Below are positions 49,067 through 61,845 of a stretch of 64,000 bases of DNA, one piece after another; the stretch's first letter is position 1, and every line of letters begins with the position of its first letter. The notes under the pieces were generated by a model. That model saw only the letters and a list, made by a program, of their open reading frames with translations. It had not been told where the DNA came from and made no database searches. A program made the position numbers and the translations under genes. The stretch comes from Cololabis saira (taxonomy: Eukaryota > Chordata > Actinopteri > Beloniformes > Belonidae): positions 5,327,769 through 5,391,768 of the forward strand of contig NC_084610.1 of assembly GCF_033807715.1 (NCBI RefSeq), read 5' to 3'.

Positions 49067-49392
49067 GTTTCACATTTCAGTCCTTTTGCAGCTCAGAGCA
49101 GTAAACACTCATCTCTGTTCGACAATATATCTGGATCAATTTCAGATGACGGATTGCAATGTGGAGGCAAGTTTTCCTTTGACTTCTCTGTGAAAGTCCT
49201 CAGCGGTTTATTACATTAATGCCAATCAGCCATTAGATTCTACTCCAGAGCTCTTGAGGATATTTTGACTTTATTCTGACACATTAAACCCTCTCCCTTT
49301 CACACACTGCTCTCTGCTGAGGAGTTAACGCAGCTTCCCAAGTTTCTTAGTCCTAAAAACCCTTAAAGACCCCCGACTCGTGTGAAACTCAC

Positions 49393-49525
49393 CCGTCAAA
49401 GAGGTTGCAGGACTCGACGCAGGTGCGGCCTCGTTTGAAAAAGCGGCAGGAGAGACACTGGTCGGGCCCCGGGCCCCAGCACCCGTCGTCTGAACACATT
49501 CCATCGCAAACCATTCGCTGGTGAT
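49393..49525 (-). CDS. erbb4: ErbB4 receptor, exon 13 (domain IV)
   Basis: This 133-nt exon encodes the start of cysteine-rich domain [13 protein letters not shown], then [28 protein letters not shown] and NLFDG. The GCWGPGPxQCLSC motif is diagnostic of ErbB receptors. Domain IV holds the tether that contacts the dimerisation arm in the inactive receptor. The acceptor is CTTACAG and the donor is GTGAGT. It completes the Asn codon begun in exon 12 and leaves GG of a Gly codon. An antisense LINE 3' fragment begins about 140 nt upstream of the acceptor. Confidence 0.96.
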
Positions 49526-49668
49526 CTGTAAGAGATAGAGAGTAAGGACATGAGCGTAAAAGGATACATATATGTGAACATACAGTCATAAAAGCACCTT
49601 CTTTATTAATACCCTGATAAAAATAATTGGATTGTAATGGGTCTCAGTATTAACCATTTATTTACTTC

Positions 49669-50515
49669 AGAAAAAAGCCATAAGGACAATAAGCAATGCA
49701 GGATACAGAGAAACACACAAACCCAGTGTTTATAAAATCACACACACTGAAATTTATGGATCTGGTTAAATACAAAACAGCGCAAATAATGTTCAAAGCA
49801 AGGAATAATCTACTACCAAAAAATATCAGAGGAATGTTCACAGAAAGAGAAAGGGGCTATAATCAAAGGGGAGAACTACATTTTAGAAAACAAAGTAGGA
49901 ACAACAATGTGCAGCATGAGCATATGGAACTGTGGAGTGACTGTGGAACAGTTTGGAGCAGGAAATGAAACACAGTAATAACATAAATCTGTTTAAAAAG
50001 AAATACAAAAAAATATTTATAAACAGGTAAATGGAAGAGGAAATGGGTTAACGAGGAGTGTGAGAAACAAATACAATAGGGAAAAATGGTATATTATACT
50101 TGTTTAAGATATGTTTAGATATTTATGTGAATATTTATGTAGTATATATTATATGTTGAGAGGGATAGTTATAATTATGTAATATATGTTATATATTTAT
50201 TGGGTATGTCTGCACATATATATTTATAGGGATATGTATGTAGTTTATATAGTGTATATTTATATAGATTTATATAATATTTGTATTTTCTAGATATTGA
50301 TATAATATTTATGTAATATTTATATTTTCTATATACTTATATGGATAATTATGTAATAATAGGCATGTTTACGTAGTATTTATATAGATTATATTTATAT
50401 GGATACTGTGTAGATATAATAATAGAGTTATAAAGGGGTAGGAACTAGGAAAAAGTGTATACTTCTTCCTACTCCTTTTTTTCGAACATATGTTCGAAAT
50501 AAAAAAAAAATTTAA
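49669..50515 (+). mobile_element. LINE 3' end with reverse transcriptase C-terminus, antisense to erbb4
   Basis: An open frame from 49696 encodes HTNPVFIKSHTLKFMDLVKY, KTAQIMFKARNNLLPKNIRG, then MFTERERGYNQRGELHFRKQ, the C-terminal wording of a fish non-LTR retrotransposon. A 3' untranslated region with TATTTATAT-rich sequence follows and ends CTACTCC, TTCGAACATATGTTCGAAAT and an A-rich tail. It lacks its 5' part, so it is a truncated copy. Confidence 0.8.
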
Positions 50516-53114
50516 AAAAATAATTATTTCAACATCTACATCTTGTATGGCCACCTTCGGCAACAATACTTTGACAGTTGTGTCTGCTGCTGTTTGGGTT
50601 TCTGCAGACATGGTTCTGGACATGAAGGCGGAACAACTCTACATCTGTGCCAAATGTGGACAGGATAATACCCATGAAGCTTGTAGTCTGTCCAGATGTT
50701 TGAACCTCATTTGTACTTCCATGATCTTCTTAGTCAGAGGAGGGTTTTTTTTTTTCTTCTGATAATCCTTAAAAAAAAAATTCCCAGCTCTAACATTTAT
50801 CTGAGATTTAGCTCGTTATTCTCTTCTTCTTCTTTTCATCTGAGTACTGCACAGTCTGACATTTTAATTGAATTTCTTGGAATGTCCAATCCTGGGAAGA
50901 TTGGCAACCTTCCTGAATGCTGCCATACTTCTGATTAATCGAATTTCACTGTAGCACAATGAACTCCAAGTTAGTTAGGGGATGCAATAATAACCCTTTT
51001 CACATTGATCTGCAGGAACAATTGCTTTTCAAAGTAAATTGCTGATGTATTTCCCTCTTGGCACTGTTAACGCTCACCTGTGTGCTCCAGACAACCAAAC
51101 TGACCAAACATCGGCTATAAACCATCAAGGGCTGATGATCAGCTGCAACTGGCTGCAGCCTACTGGTACTGTATTAGTATGCTTTTTTTTATTTGTGACA
51201 GTATATGAAATATATGCTTGCAATTCCCTGTGCTGGCCTGACTGCAGGCTGCTCAGCTGTGTGAGTAAACAGTGGCATTCTCCACAACTCTGCTATTAAA
51301 GAGCACTCCAACCAGTACCCTGAGGTCCCCCCCCCCACCCCAGTTGGACTACAACAATCAATGCCGTTCATCAGACTTGCAGTCGCCTCCGTCCAGTGAG
51401 TGACACTCGCACCCAAGAGTGCTGCCTGGTGGGGGCCGGACCCTCTGTCACAAGCAGAGCAATCAATGGTAGACAGTGAGTGCGGACTAATGAAGAGGTC
51501 TGTGTAAGGTCCCTGTCGATCGATCTTTAACACACAGACACCCTGCACTGATTAACCAGCTAATGATATCAACTGCAGCGCTGCAGGGCCAAGAAAAGCT
51601 ATGACAGCCTACTTACCTCGGTACATGCAATACTGGAGAAAAAGAAACAACTAAGTAACTCGTTTAACAAATACTGCAGCTAAAATCATCGCAATGCATA
51701 CTGATGAATAATAAAACCAGAATATGTGGCGCACTGATCTATTAGTTTTTCCGTCGGGCCTCCAGTTCCAGTCCTGGCAGTGACTTTAACCCACTTCAGT
51801 GCATTAAGTTTCACTGGGGACCTGAATAAGGGCTTTCATGGCCAAGTAGTGAAAGACGCTGGTAACACGGTCGCCTTGGAAACGAGCATTTCAGGGTGTG
51901 TGGGGCTGAGGCAGAGCCTGGATTTGCAGAGATATGAGACGAATCAAAGTTTGGAATTAATTAGAGCGCTAGAGTAGAGAAAATAAGACAACACAGGTGC
52001 CGGATAGGTGTCTGGTTATTGTTGCATGGGTGCTCAGATAAAAAATGGCTGTGTATATGTGTGTGTGTGTGTGTTAATCAGCAGACTCGTGCAATCAAGG
52101 TTTAATATTTCTCATTTCACCAGTACATCCAAATCCTATCCTATTTAAAAAGAGCACACACAATGGATGAGTTTTGTTAAACAGCCTGTATGTTAAGAAC
52201 AGACTTGAGAAGTGTGTGAGCTCACTTAAATTTTGGCAAAATAAGGCTATTGGAGCTGATATTTCAGGTTATATATTTGTTCCGTCAAAAGTATGTGCAT
52301 TGACTTGGAATTTAATGAGAAAACTCATAAAAGTATCTGTGAAAGTTGGAGGTATTTAAGCACTAGTTCCTAGTGGCCAAGTGTGGTATTGCAGATTCAT
52401 GCACTTCATCGTTAACTGAGCCTTTTGAGCCTGTATCGGGGAAATCCTCTGGAGAATAATCAAAATTCTGATTTAAAACTTTAATTTAAAACAATAAAGG
52501 GAAACTAGCGACTACTTGGTGTGATAGCACAAAGTCAAAGTCAAAGTCAAAACTTTAGGCATGATATGAATGTTGTTTTATGCTAATATTGCTGCTTAAG
52601 TATTCTTCTTTTCATGGTATACTGGAGAACATGTAGAAGAATTTCAGAAGTGTAAAAGTCTTTCATTATCATATCAACTAATTTATTCAGAGAGTTCATA
52701 TCTTCAGTGTTGACCTTGCTGGCGTCTTGCTTCCACCACATTTGATACGATTCTGCTTGTTCGCTTGCGTTTAGAGGATTGAGAGCTTCTCCTTTGAACT
52801 GCCATGATCTCTGAATGCCTTTGTAACCAGTGTTATCATGTAAAACCAATCCTGAAGTCTCTCCCTTAGACCAGAGGCAACCCCAGACATGGACGCTTCA
52901 CTGTTGGTATGATGCAGGACCCATGGTAGCGCTCATTGTTTCTACTACTAAATATGTGTTTTCTAGAATTCCTGAACAATGACTTTAGGGCACTCATGCT
53001 TATTTGCAATCCCCCTTTTACTCGAAACCCCTGTTCACGTCTTCATATATGTCATGCGTCTAGATCCACCAGCTGGCATCACGGTGACACGACTCCAGTA
53101 AACCCTCCTGGTGT

Positions 53115-53230
53115 CTCCCGGGGTCCGTTTCACAACACGAGGTTACTTAACCCCAAACAAGAGGGTTCAGCTGAGCCCGTTTCAGGAAGCAAGGTACAGT
53201 AACTCGTATTCTGTTACCGTAGTAACTGAC
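53115..53230. mobile_element. Possible MITE fragment (GGTCCGTTTCAC type)
   Basis: GGGGTCCGTTTCACAACACG, AGGTTACTTAACCCC and CCCGTTTCAGGAAGC resemble a fish MITE terminus and subterminal repeat that I recall. The other end was not located. Confidence 0.4.
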
Positions 53231-54365
53231 TATTTGGACCTTTTTTTGGTCAAAGTCAGCCTATATAACCTTATCCTTGTTTGCATCACAAATATCACAT
53301 ATGTTCATACTTCACAGGAAATACCTTTGGTTATTAACTGTATAAACTAATGCACATGTCAGTTTTGTTGATAACGACGTGGGTAGTGAACATACTATAT
53401 AACATTAGAAAGGGAGCGATGCAGAGCTGAGAGAAAAGTGACCGACTCATAAGACCCCCCCATACGTTTTATTGTTTTTCCAGCAGCCACAAAATCAAGT
53501 AGTATTAACACGATTTAAACGTCGATAACATTAATTGCTCAAAATAATTAGTTTCCTGCTCAGACTTGTGAGTAAAGAAATGTCCCTTTTAGTATTTATC
53601 AGTGTGACTGAATGCCCTCATATTTTCCATCTTGAATGATTGATCTTTCAATTTTTCCATTCATCCAAAATATTATTTTAACGTGAATACAACAGAGTCT
53701 GTTACAGTTGAGCTGCCTGTCTGCATATGTTTTAGCCTCCATCATTTTCAACCGTTTTAACTTTTTTATTTTTTCCACCACCAGGATTGCATCTACATGA
53801 TTATGCTACATTCATTTGTCATTCATACGAAACCGTCGTTAAATGTTTTAATTCGTCTACACATTCACTCGCTCTGCAATTATTCCCAACGTCAACAATC
53901 TCCTTCCGTGCAACAGTTTACATTCTTGTCTGAATATGTGCTTGTGTTCGTGACATGATTACACTAATGTGTTCAGTTCTAACGGACTAAAACAAGAAGA
54001 TCATTTCCGCTGACTGTGTTGCCATGGTGAATCCCTGGCATCAGAGCTCAGAGATGATGGCTTTCTATGCTCGCCGTAACTTTTAATAACAGTTCAACCT
54101 CTCTGTTTAAAGTTCTTAATAATGTGATAGATGGTCCTTTCAGGTGAAATATTTTTGCCTGTGAAAACATTAAGATTCAAGGCAGTGATGGTTGTTCTTT
54201 GGAGGTAACCATCCCAAACACCAGAAGACGACGCCTTTTGACTGCCAATATTTTAAGAGACTGGTCCTATTCTTCAATCAGAATGTATCTACATCTAAAT
54301 TCAGAGTACATCTACCTAACTGCCAAGTATTGCTTTGGTTAAATTCTTCCAACGACACTACTCAC

Positions 54366-54565
54366 TGCATTCCTTTGGATCTTGGTTGTTGCGGATCAGG
54401 AACTTTTGGCTTTGGGTCCTGAAGAGTGACGTCCAGTTCACGGTGTTGTAGAAGCAGAGACGGCTGTTGTTGAAGATGTAGACGTTCCCAGCACTGATCT
54501 CATTTAATGACTGGAACTGGAGGGAGGAGATCCAACGCTGCTTCAGGATCAAAAGAGAGATGCCG
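54366..54565 (-). CDS. erbb4: ErbB4 receptor, exon 12 (domain III end, domain IV start)
   Basis: This exon encodes [20 protein letters not shown], then [26 protein letters not shown] and [10 protein letters not shown], the last domain III repeats and the entry into domain IV. The family-standard length of 200 nt requires the acceptor AAG ending at 54566. A second, stronger-looking acceptor (TTTTGCAG, ending at 54572) lies six bases upstream; using it gives a 206-nt exon with two extra residues (Ser-Gly) and no frame change. I chose the 200-nt form because it aligns without a gap to other ErbB4 proteins. The donor is GTGAGT. A (TA)n tract sits a few bases upstream of a plausible branch point (CTTACTC, 54601-54607). 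Confidence 0.92.
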
Positions 54566-54607
54566 CTTCCGCTGCAAAAGACGATACACAGGGACAAAAG
54601 GAGTAAG

Positions 54608-54687
<80 letters not shown>

Positions 54688-56509
54688 TGAAAGAGACAGG
54701 AGGAGAGTAAAATAGCCATATTGTGCTTTTTCATGTTTTCTTATTTGTGTTTTTTCTAACATCAGCTCTCAATGACATCAAAGATGGAGGAACTTCCTTT
54801 TATGGTCATATTTTTCAGGCAGCCTACCGCCAGTAGTTAAAAGCAAAATCTTACATTTACCCAGCAAGATTCAAATATGTTTTCAATCATGGTGGATCTG
54901 CTCGTTTTTCTTTCCAAAATGCTTTTTTTTGTCCTTTTCTTTTTTTGTTTTAAGGTTGTGAGGGAATGTTGGTCAAATCTAGCTCTCTGTATGCAATTTG
55001 TTCTTCCAGGGCAGTGTGTGTTTGATTGGATTTGTTTGATGGTTACATTTCAAAGACAACTGTTTCATAAACAAAGTTAAAAGTTTGCAGGATAATGACC
55101 CATTTCCACTCTCTTTTCACGAGATTCATCCATAAATCTGTTATCCCTGACATAGTTAGGAAACTCCTCCCACTTGTCTCTTTCTGTGCATTATTTTCCT
55201 CATTAGATGGAGTTTTTGAGAGAACGTGTACACTGTGATAGCATCTGATGTTAGCTGTCACAACATGGATAACTAGCAAGGTGAAAAAATCTTGTGTAAT
55301 TGTGGCGGCTACAAGTGTGGGTTCTTATAAGAATGGTTGCTGTACGGCAGCAAGGAGTTGGCAGCAATACTTACATCATGAATATCAATCCCACCCACTT
55401 TTGAAGAACTGTACCTTCTTGCATTGAACACCAGGGGTCATATTATGATTTTCATACCCCAAAAAAACCGTCAAACTCAAATTTTCTTGATTTTCTGATT
55501 TGGCATTTTACTGCACTTCCAACATCCACACAGATTAGCACTTTAATATACAGAAAAGCATTTTTGTGGATGGTGAGTGACTGAAAAGTAACAAACTTTA
55601 TAAAAAGGTTAAACAAAAGAAGGAAGTACGGACAGAATGTCATGAAAAGAGATGTCCACCTGTAGTCTTTGGTGTTCTGGTTTCTTGTGCTGTCCACTTT
55701 CATGTTTTGAGTTTGATTCTTGCTGAAACTTGCGTTGAGATCACTTAAAAGTCCATACTATAGCGCTGATACGTTAATCTGCTCATGTTCAGAGAAAGTT
55801 TGTGGAATAATAATTTCTGGCTTTTAGAGTTATGATAACTCCAAAACTACTCCAAAGGTATCACAGGTTTAAATTAGATGTCTGAAAAAGAGCATAATAT
55901 GGCCACTTAAAGGATTTAAAAGCAAAAGATGAAAGCACGGAGGTACATTTGTAAAGAGCTTAAAACAGGAGAGAAAGGAAAGGGGAGGAAGAATTAAGAA
56001 ATTTGAAAAGGATTTGAAATACAAATAATATAAATGAGAAGGAAATCAAAGTGTAGGACAAGATTTTTTTTTTAAATGATAGAGAAAGGGAGGTTAAGAG
56101 GTAAACGGCCGACATACTTTGGCAGAGTTATCCCCTGGATCTGCCACTCACAGAACCGGTTAATAAAACTAATCAAAGCTGAGCGACGGTTAAGCTTCAA
56201 AGAGCTTCTGCACAAAGTTAGATCAACTGTTGGCTCAAAGAGAAATTAGATGCTACTCTCCGAACAAAGACAGATGATTACGTAAGAACATGTGCACGTG
56301 TGTGAGTGATATACCTGCAATGCGATTTGGATTCAGAGTTGGTAAAGATGACATCGAACTGAACCATTTCTACTCATGATGAATGAGCAGTGAGTAATGC
56401 CATTTAAAAAAGTAATCATCATTGTAGTCATTACTGTCATCCCCACTTATCTCCGTCATAATGTACTCACATTGTGTCCCTGAGTCTGAGTGGGTGCCTT
56501 TACTCATAC
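54566..56509 (-). other. erbb4: erbb4 intron 11
   Basis: A 1,944-bp intron with a (TA)n tract at 54610-54682 close to the exon 12 acceptor. A likely branch point, CTTACTC, is at 54601-54607. The remainder shows nothing I can name. Confidence 0.8.
54610..54682. repeat. (TA)n microsatellite beside the exon 12 acceptor
   Basis: About 36 AT dinucleotides, starting 38 nt upstream of the distal exon 12 acceptor and 3 nt from a plausible branch point. Confidence 0.95.
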
Positions 56510-56600
56510 CTGTATAGGGATCTGCCTCCGATGGTTGCCAGGTTGGAAAAAACACTCAGATCAGTCATGTTTTCTGGCCAAGACTGGATGTTCAGGAAAC
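56510..56600 (-). CDS. erbb4: ErbB4 receptor, exon 11 (domain III)
   Basis: This 91-nt exon encodes [18 protein letters not shown] then [12 protein letters not shown], the central repeat of ligand-binding domain III. The FLNIQSWP...[11 protein letters not shown] pattern and the NMT glycosylation sequon match ErbB4. The acceptor is TTTTAG and the donor is GTATGAG. The length is the conserved ErbB value. It ends with two bases (AG) of a Ser codon completed by exon 12. Confidence 0.94.
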
Positions 56601-58918
56601 CTAAAACACATCAGAGAGTTATAACTCAAGTTTTTTCTCAGTAAAAATGATAAGAGACAAAGTGGAACAAGGAAAATAAGAATAAGGGGTATTTGATGTA
56701 GAAACTTAAGAATACCAAGCAAAGAAATACAGTTCAGTAGTTGGAGATCCACTGCCTCTGTGAAGTTCAAGCATGAGTCCAATCTTTGTAGGAAATGTGC
56801 AGGGAGAAGACAACATACGCTAATTAAAAGAATGGATTTAATATTCCACATTTGTCCGGTTGCACTAGTCTCTAATGACAGATTATACGACATCAGCATC
56901 TGCGGAAGCGGCATTAACAGGGATGGAACAGGAAATGACTGGGATAGAACGGCCATTGCTCTTTCTTATTGCTTAGACTTTCATTATGAAAATGCTGTTT
57001 CACTCCATTAGCTGTTTGGCTCAACTGCAAGTCGCGGGTTAATTTGACAAAAGGGTTTGTATATGAGGTAGTGCTCATCCTTTAAAGCTTTTAATAGCAC
57101 AGGAGCAAACACACGTGGCAACACAGTGAAACGTGTATAACAATCAAGCCATGCACACAAGTGCACAGTAACATCGTATCCACCAGAGCAAATTTAAGAG
57201 ATTAAGAAAACTCAGCTTTCATCTCATGCAGGTTCACGTTAAAAGCCAAATCTTCAAGTTGCATAAAAATGTTAGTGGTCAAAGGAACATCTGAGTTATG
57301 TGTGGACCAATCACTTTTTAGTGAATGGTGGGAATATTGGGGATTACATCCAAAATCTGAAAACCAAAACCCAGAATCCATAACCAGGACATTAAACTGA
57401 ACATTTTTAAACACTTCTGCTTTTCAAATGGTCTTTTCAGTTTCACTTGTCGTTCTTTTGGTTTGAGTTGGAGAGATTTTCACTTGATAATTTACAGTTG
57501 GGGAGGCGGGACACGTTTCACGGACACTGGTTTCTCATTTAGTGGGGATGAAAAAGGTTTTGCATTTGGATATAAAACTGTATAACTGTGGACATAAGTA
57601 TTTCAGACACGAGGTCTGTGAGTGAGTGAGAGTGGAAGTGTGTGATGTCATCCTAAATTGTTTGAAATACAATGAAAAGATGAGTACAATGATCTGGATT
57701 TTCTGTGCTTGGTGTGGTCAAAACACAGACTGTAAAAGAACTGAAACTCATGCCCTGTGATTCCCCCAAAGGTTTTCTGAAGAGTGTTTTTTTGAAACTT
57801 CTATTTACTTCAACTGCATGGTGCCATGTTGCAAGTGTACGGGACGAATGTGCCTGGGACGCTGACTGGGACAGTTAACCATTTTAGCTTGGCTGACTTA
57901 GCTCATTCTAACCTTTAAGGCTAACCATTATTACTTCACATTCATTCTTATCTAATCTGTCCAAACATCCTCATTTCAAGAGATGCTTCTGAAAGCAATG
58001 CCAGAGCTGAATCAAGAACTGGCCGAGGTCCAGAGGTTCCAGAGGCCACTTGGCCTCCTGCTACTGGGGTTTGACCCATTCCGTTCAAAAGTCAGCAGTG
58101 TTGAGTAGAAAAACTGACGGACCGCCAGCCATTGCCTGTGCCTGCCGCCAATCAAGTCCCCACTTCTAATTACTTAATTAAATCTGTTGCTTTATATTAT
58201 TTTAACTGATATAACAGAAAAACTCACCCCGTACAGTTGTAATGAATTTTAACTTTAGCTTTTTGTCTCAGGCAATAAAGATTTCTGCTGCAAAGTTGGA
58301 TATTTTAACATGGCTGTCAATAGAGAGCGACTTGCATTTGGAGTTAGCCCCTAGTGGCCATTGGTGGAACCGCAGTCGGCCTCCACCTGGGAATCAGAAT
58401 CTTGGCGCTTGGGTCAAATACACAGGAAAAACCAATAAAACTGGTTCGAACATGATACCATGGTCAAACATAGAAAAACAGCACGACTCATAAAATATAT
58501 CAACACAGATATAAAAATTTTATATAACCACATTTCCTCAGAACATTTTAGCAGGAAACTACCAGCAATTCTCCAGAATGACGCAGCATGTTTTCTTATA
58601 AAGGAGGAAGTGTGTAACTGAGTCGTATGCTGATTTTGGATTCACCCCAAAACATTTTAGTTGTGCCCCTGAAACAAATTCAGCTCAGAACTATAGCAAA
58701 GAAAAAAGGTCCAACTGTGGAGTCCTGCATGAAACATCACTGAGAGCATTTCAAACAAAGTATCATCTGTTTGGGCTCAATCTGAGTAAAATCTGGTCAA
58801 AATGACCAAACAACAGAGAAAATACTGTTGTCTGAACTTGGCCTGGGTGCAAAAAGATCACACGGACATCATGTTCTAATGGAATTGTGTTCAGTTTGTG
58901 TTTTCAAGGGCATTTCAC
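56601..58918 (-). other. erbb4: erbb4 intron 10
   Basis: A 2,318-bp intron with canonical ends. I see no repeat or conserved element that I can name. Confidence 0.75.
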
Positions 58919-58992
58919 CTGTGATCTCCTTCACCGTACGGAAAACATTGAGGCGATCAGGGTCCAAAGGTCCAATGCCATGATACATGTCC
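58919..58992 (-). CDS. erbb4: ErbB4 receptor, exon 10 (domain III)
   Basis: This is a 74-nt exon, the standard ErbB exon 10 length. It encodes DMYHGIGPLDPDRL followed by NVFRTVKEITG, an inner strand-and-turn segment of domain III. The VFRTVxEITG core is a clear ErbB signature. The acceptor TTTTTCAG and donor GTGAAAT are clean. It enters after two bases of a Gly codon and leaves one base of the next Gly codon, in frame with exons 9 and 11. The intron between exons 9 and 10 is the shortest in the window at 547 bp. Confidence 0.94.
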
Positions 58993-59539
58993 CTGAAAAA
59001 GAACACAAACACAAAAATAATCTATTTTTAGAGCACAGCTTCAGTTTGAAAAAAACAAAATTATATATAATTATAACTCCACACATTTGTCAGAGCCTTT
59101 GTCAGAGGTTTTGGACTCAATAAAGACCTTTTTCTATCCTGAATGTATCTACACAGGATTTTAGTTTTGAACCATTTACATTATTGTAACTGGAGCTTGA
59201 CGCAAAACGTTTTGAAATTTGGACAAAAAAAAAATCCTCAAACAAAAGCTGTTCATGAGGAAATTTCAAATAAGTAAAACTACCCAAAGGAATTATAAAA
59301 ACAGTTCAGCTGCGACGAGAAAGTTGCCCCAATTTGAATTATGGCATAAACCGTCTCTCATGGGACGATGACGTTTCTGTGAAACACGTTTTGCTTCAAA
59401 GTGGAATGGCAAATATTCATAAAAAAAAATTAAACATGTATTTCACTTAATATTTATATCAACGATAACATACAGAAACCAATTAATCCCTTGCACAAGC
59501 ACTTGGTGAAAGGACGGGCAAAAAACTGAAACCACTCAC
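58993..59539 (-). other. erbb4: erbb4 intron 9
   Basis: A 547-bp intron, the shortest in the window, with GTGAGT donor and TTTTTCAG acceptor. Nothing else is recognisable. Confidence 0.85.
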
Positions 59540-59666
59540 CCTTTAATGCCAGTAATGAGGAAGATGAGGTTGCCATTGATTTTGGTGCAGTTAACAAATT
59601 TGTCGATATTGCTGGCGTCCACCGTTTGAGCCGCTTGTAGACTGCCCGTCCCAATCCCATCACAAA
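59540..59666 (-). CDS. erbb4: ErbB4 receptor, exon 9 (domain II to III junction)
   Basis: This exon joins the last domain II cysteine (CDGIGTGSL) to the start of ligand-binding domain III ([18 protein letters not shown], ending LITGIKG). Domain III is a leucine-rich-like beta helix (Receptor L domain) that binds the EGF-like domain of neuregulins together with domain I. The NCT sequon, a potential N-glycosylation site, is kept. The acceptor is CCAG and the donor is GTGAGT. The length is 127 nt, the usual ErbB length. Val precedes CDG where I recall Ala in mammalian ErbB4, a mild substitution. Confidence 0.95.
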
Positions 59667-59799
59667 CTGGCAAAACAAAAACACTCCGTTATTTCAGATA
59701 TGGATTAAGGTAGCGTATATCCAGAGTGTCCTTGGATAACAGAGGCCTCATGTTAAGAAACTACCATTAGCCATTTGTCACGTCAATTTTCCTCCTTCC

Positions 59800-60420
59800 T
59801 TTTTTTGAAAATAAAGTCAGCTTTTGGTGCACAGGCAAGGCCATGGCCCTTCTCCATGCATTGGAATTCTTTTGATGAAAGCACAGGCCAATCTACATCC
59901 AATTCCTCTCCATAATGAATTCATTACATCTGCATTAATTACACTTCCAGCCTAGTGTGAGCCAAGTATTTCTGACAGAGGAGAGGGGGATGATGAATAA
60001 GGCTGGCATTAAGTGGTGTAACCAGTTTTTGATAGTGATTTATACCAGCCAATTCTATATCTGAAATGTTAATTTGTTATCATTTCCCACAGTTCCTTGG
60101 GCTACCCCTCATTAACCCCTCCCTGCAACGTGACGATGCAATCAAGAGATTAGCCAATCAATGGCTGCCAGAGCCCATATGTGGAGCCTGAAGGAAAAAA
60201 TGATTGCCTTCCCTCCAGAGAAAGGGCAGATCAGTTACCTTTGTGAGAACGATTTGATGAAGGGGCTAATATTTTGCATTGAACTAATGCTGTTTAATTC
60301 CACATTAGACACTTTAGGCATTTAGCTGATGCTCTTGTAGAAAAATGACTTGTAATTACTGCGCAGGTGAGAGCAGTTTCTCATCATGAGACTAGTTTGT
60401 GTTAATTAAAATGTCGACTG
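59800..60420. promoter_or_regulatory. Candidate conserved noncoding element in intron 8
   Basis: This stretch has no repeat signature and is dense in homeobox-like words (TGCATTAATTACAC, AATGAATTCATTA, GTTAATTAAAAT) together with CCAATCAATGG. That texture resembles developmental enhancers, but nothing in the window can show conservation or activity. Confidence 0.25.
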
Positions 60421-61845
60421 TTGTTGGGATCAAACATTTGACCTTCACTTATGCAATACTCATGCTCCAGAAAGTAATACAATTGGGATGTGTATAGTTC
60501 CAATAAGAAAAGTGGTAAAATGAGCAGCTGCATCCAAGAGTCTTTCCTTTAAATAATAAATAATTTAAACAAAACACCTATTCCTTGCAGTGTATTCAAG
60601 TGAAGCCACTGGTAGGGGGGGTGATGGGGCTCAGGGTTGTTATTACATGACCTTACTTTACATTTGAAGGTGTTGATATTTTGAGTTTGAGTTTATTGGA
60701 ATAAGTAAATCAGATATAGTCCATTTAATGTTGCATAAAAAGGCAAATCTGGGCCCTATGAATATAAATTACTTTTCACATAAAGCTTTTAAAGTAATTC
60801 GTGTGGGCTCCTGTTGATCCCATATCATCGCTGTTTGCATAAAGCTATCAGATTTAAAAGGTTTAACTCTGTAAGCTCTTGTATACACAGTTAATGTGGT
60901 GCAGAATGTCAGGAAGCAGAGGAAGCAGGTGGAATGACTGATTTCAGAATAAAATTTCCGTACGACTCAGTATACCTTGCAGATGATACTTGCAGGTTAT
61001 GAATTGTACTCACTTTAAAAAAAAAAAAAAAGTCAAAATACAAGAACATTTGAAGCGCAAAGAGAACAATAAATGCCTAAGAATAAGCTTTGTTAGAAAA
61101 AAAGGCAAGTCTTAAGTTTAGTCTTAAAAACTGAGCAAGTGTTTGTGCCTTAATGAAACTGGCAGCTGGTCCCACAGGGAGTGAGTGGGCCTGGAAACAA
61201 AGAAACATGTCTTGTTCTGGTTTTGGAAATTGAATCTCAGTTAATGAAAAATAACAGTAACTAAGTAGAATAAACAAGCTGGGAAGTTAGATGGATCATG
61301 ACATCCACCTTATTTCAGATATCACGAACCAGCTGCCGTAACTTGACTAAGCTCATGCTAACTAATGTGATAACAGCAACTATTAAAGGGGACCTATTAT
61401 GGCTTCTAATACATATTTTAAACAGGCCTTGAATGTCTTAAAAACAAGCTTTTAATTGTTTTTGCTAAATAAATTAGAAATTCAGCCTCTGAGCCATGTC
61501 TTTATCTTCCCATTCTCTAACCTCATTATCTATGAGGATTCTGAGTGGGCGGGCTATGATAATGAGGCTGATTGGCTGCCTGAATGACGCGATACACCGC
61601 TACAAAAAAATGGCGGAAGCTCTGGCCGGCGGAGTTAGTTGTGGGCGTGGTTTCACACATCGGAGGCCAACCGATGTAAATCACATTTTCATTACGTAAC
61701 AAAAGGGAGCAGAATCTTATTGGCTCGTAGATCCACATCACACTGGACGGATCATCCGGGCGGCTGTACAGACACTGCAGAATTTGGTTGCTTTCCTCCT
61801 TCTCTGAGTTGGCAGGCTGACGGGAGACCACTTTATATATGTTAA

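Larger units (their letters stand above)
42114..49392 (-). other. erbb4: erbb4 intron 13
   Basis: A 7,279-bp intron. It holds the TA-flanked MITE at 42876 with an inner repeat, and the hAT-like MITEs at 45585 and 48343. Positions 43350-45580 and 46150-48340 show nothing I can name; a GC-richer patch at 47770-48010 has open frames on both strands but no recognisable protein. Confidence 0.8.
49526..54365 (-). other. erbb4: erbb4 intron 12
   Basis: A 4,840-bp intron. An antisense LINE 3' end occupies about 49669-50515, and a fragment resembling a common fish MITE lies at about 53115-53230. Positions 50520-53110 and 53240-54360 show nothing I can name. Confidence 0.8.
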
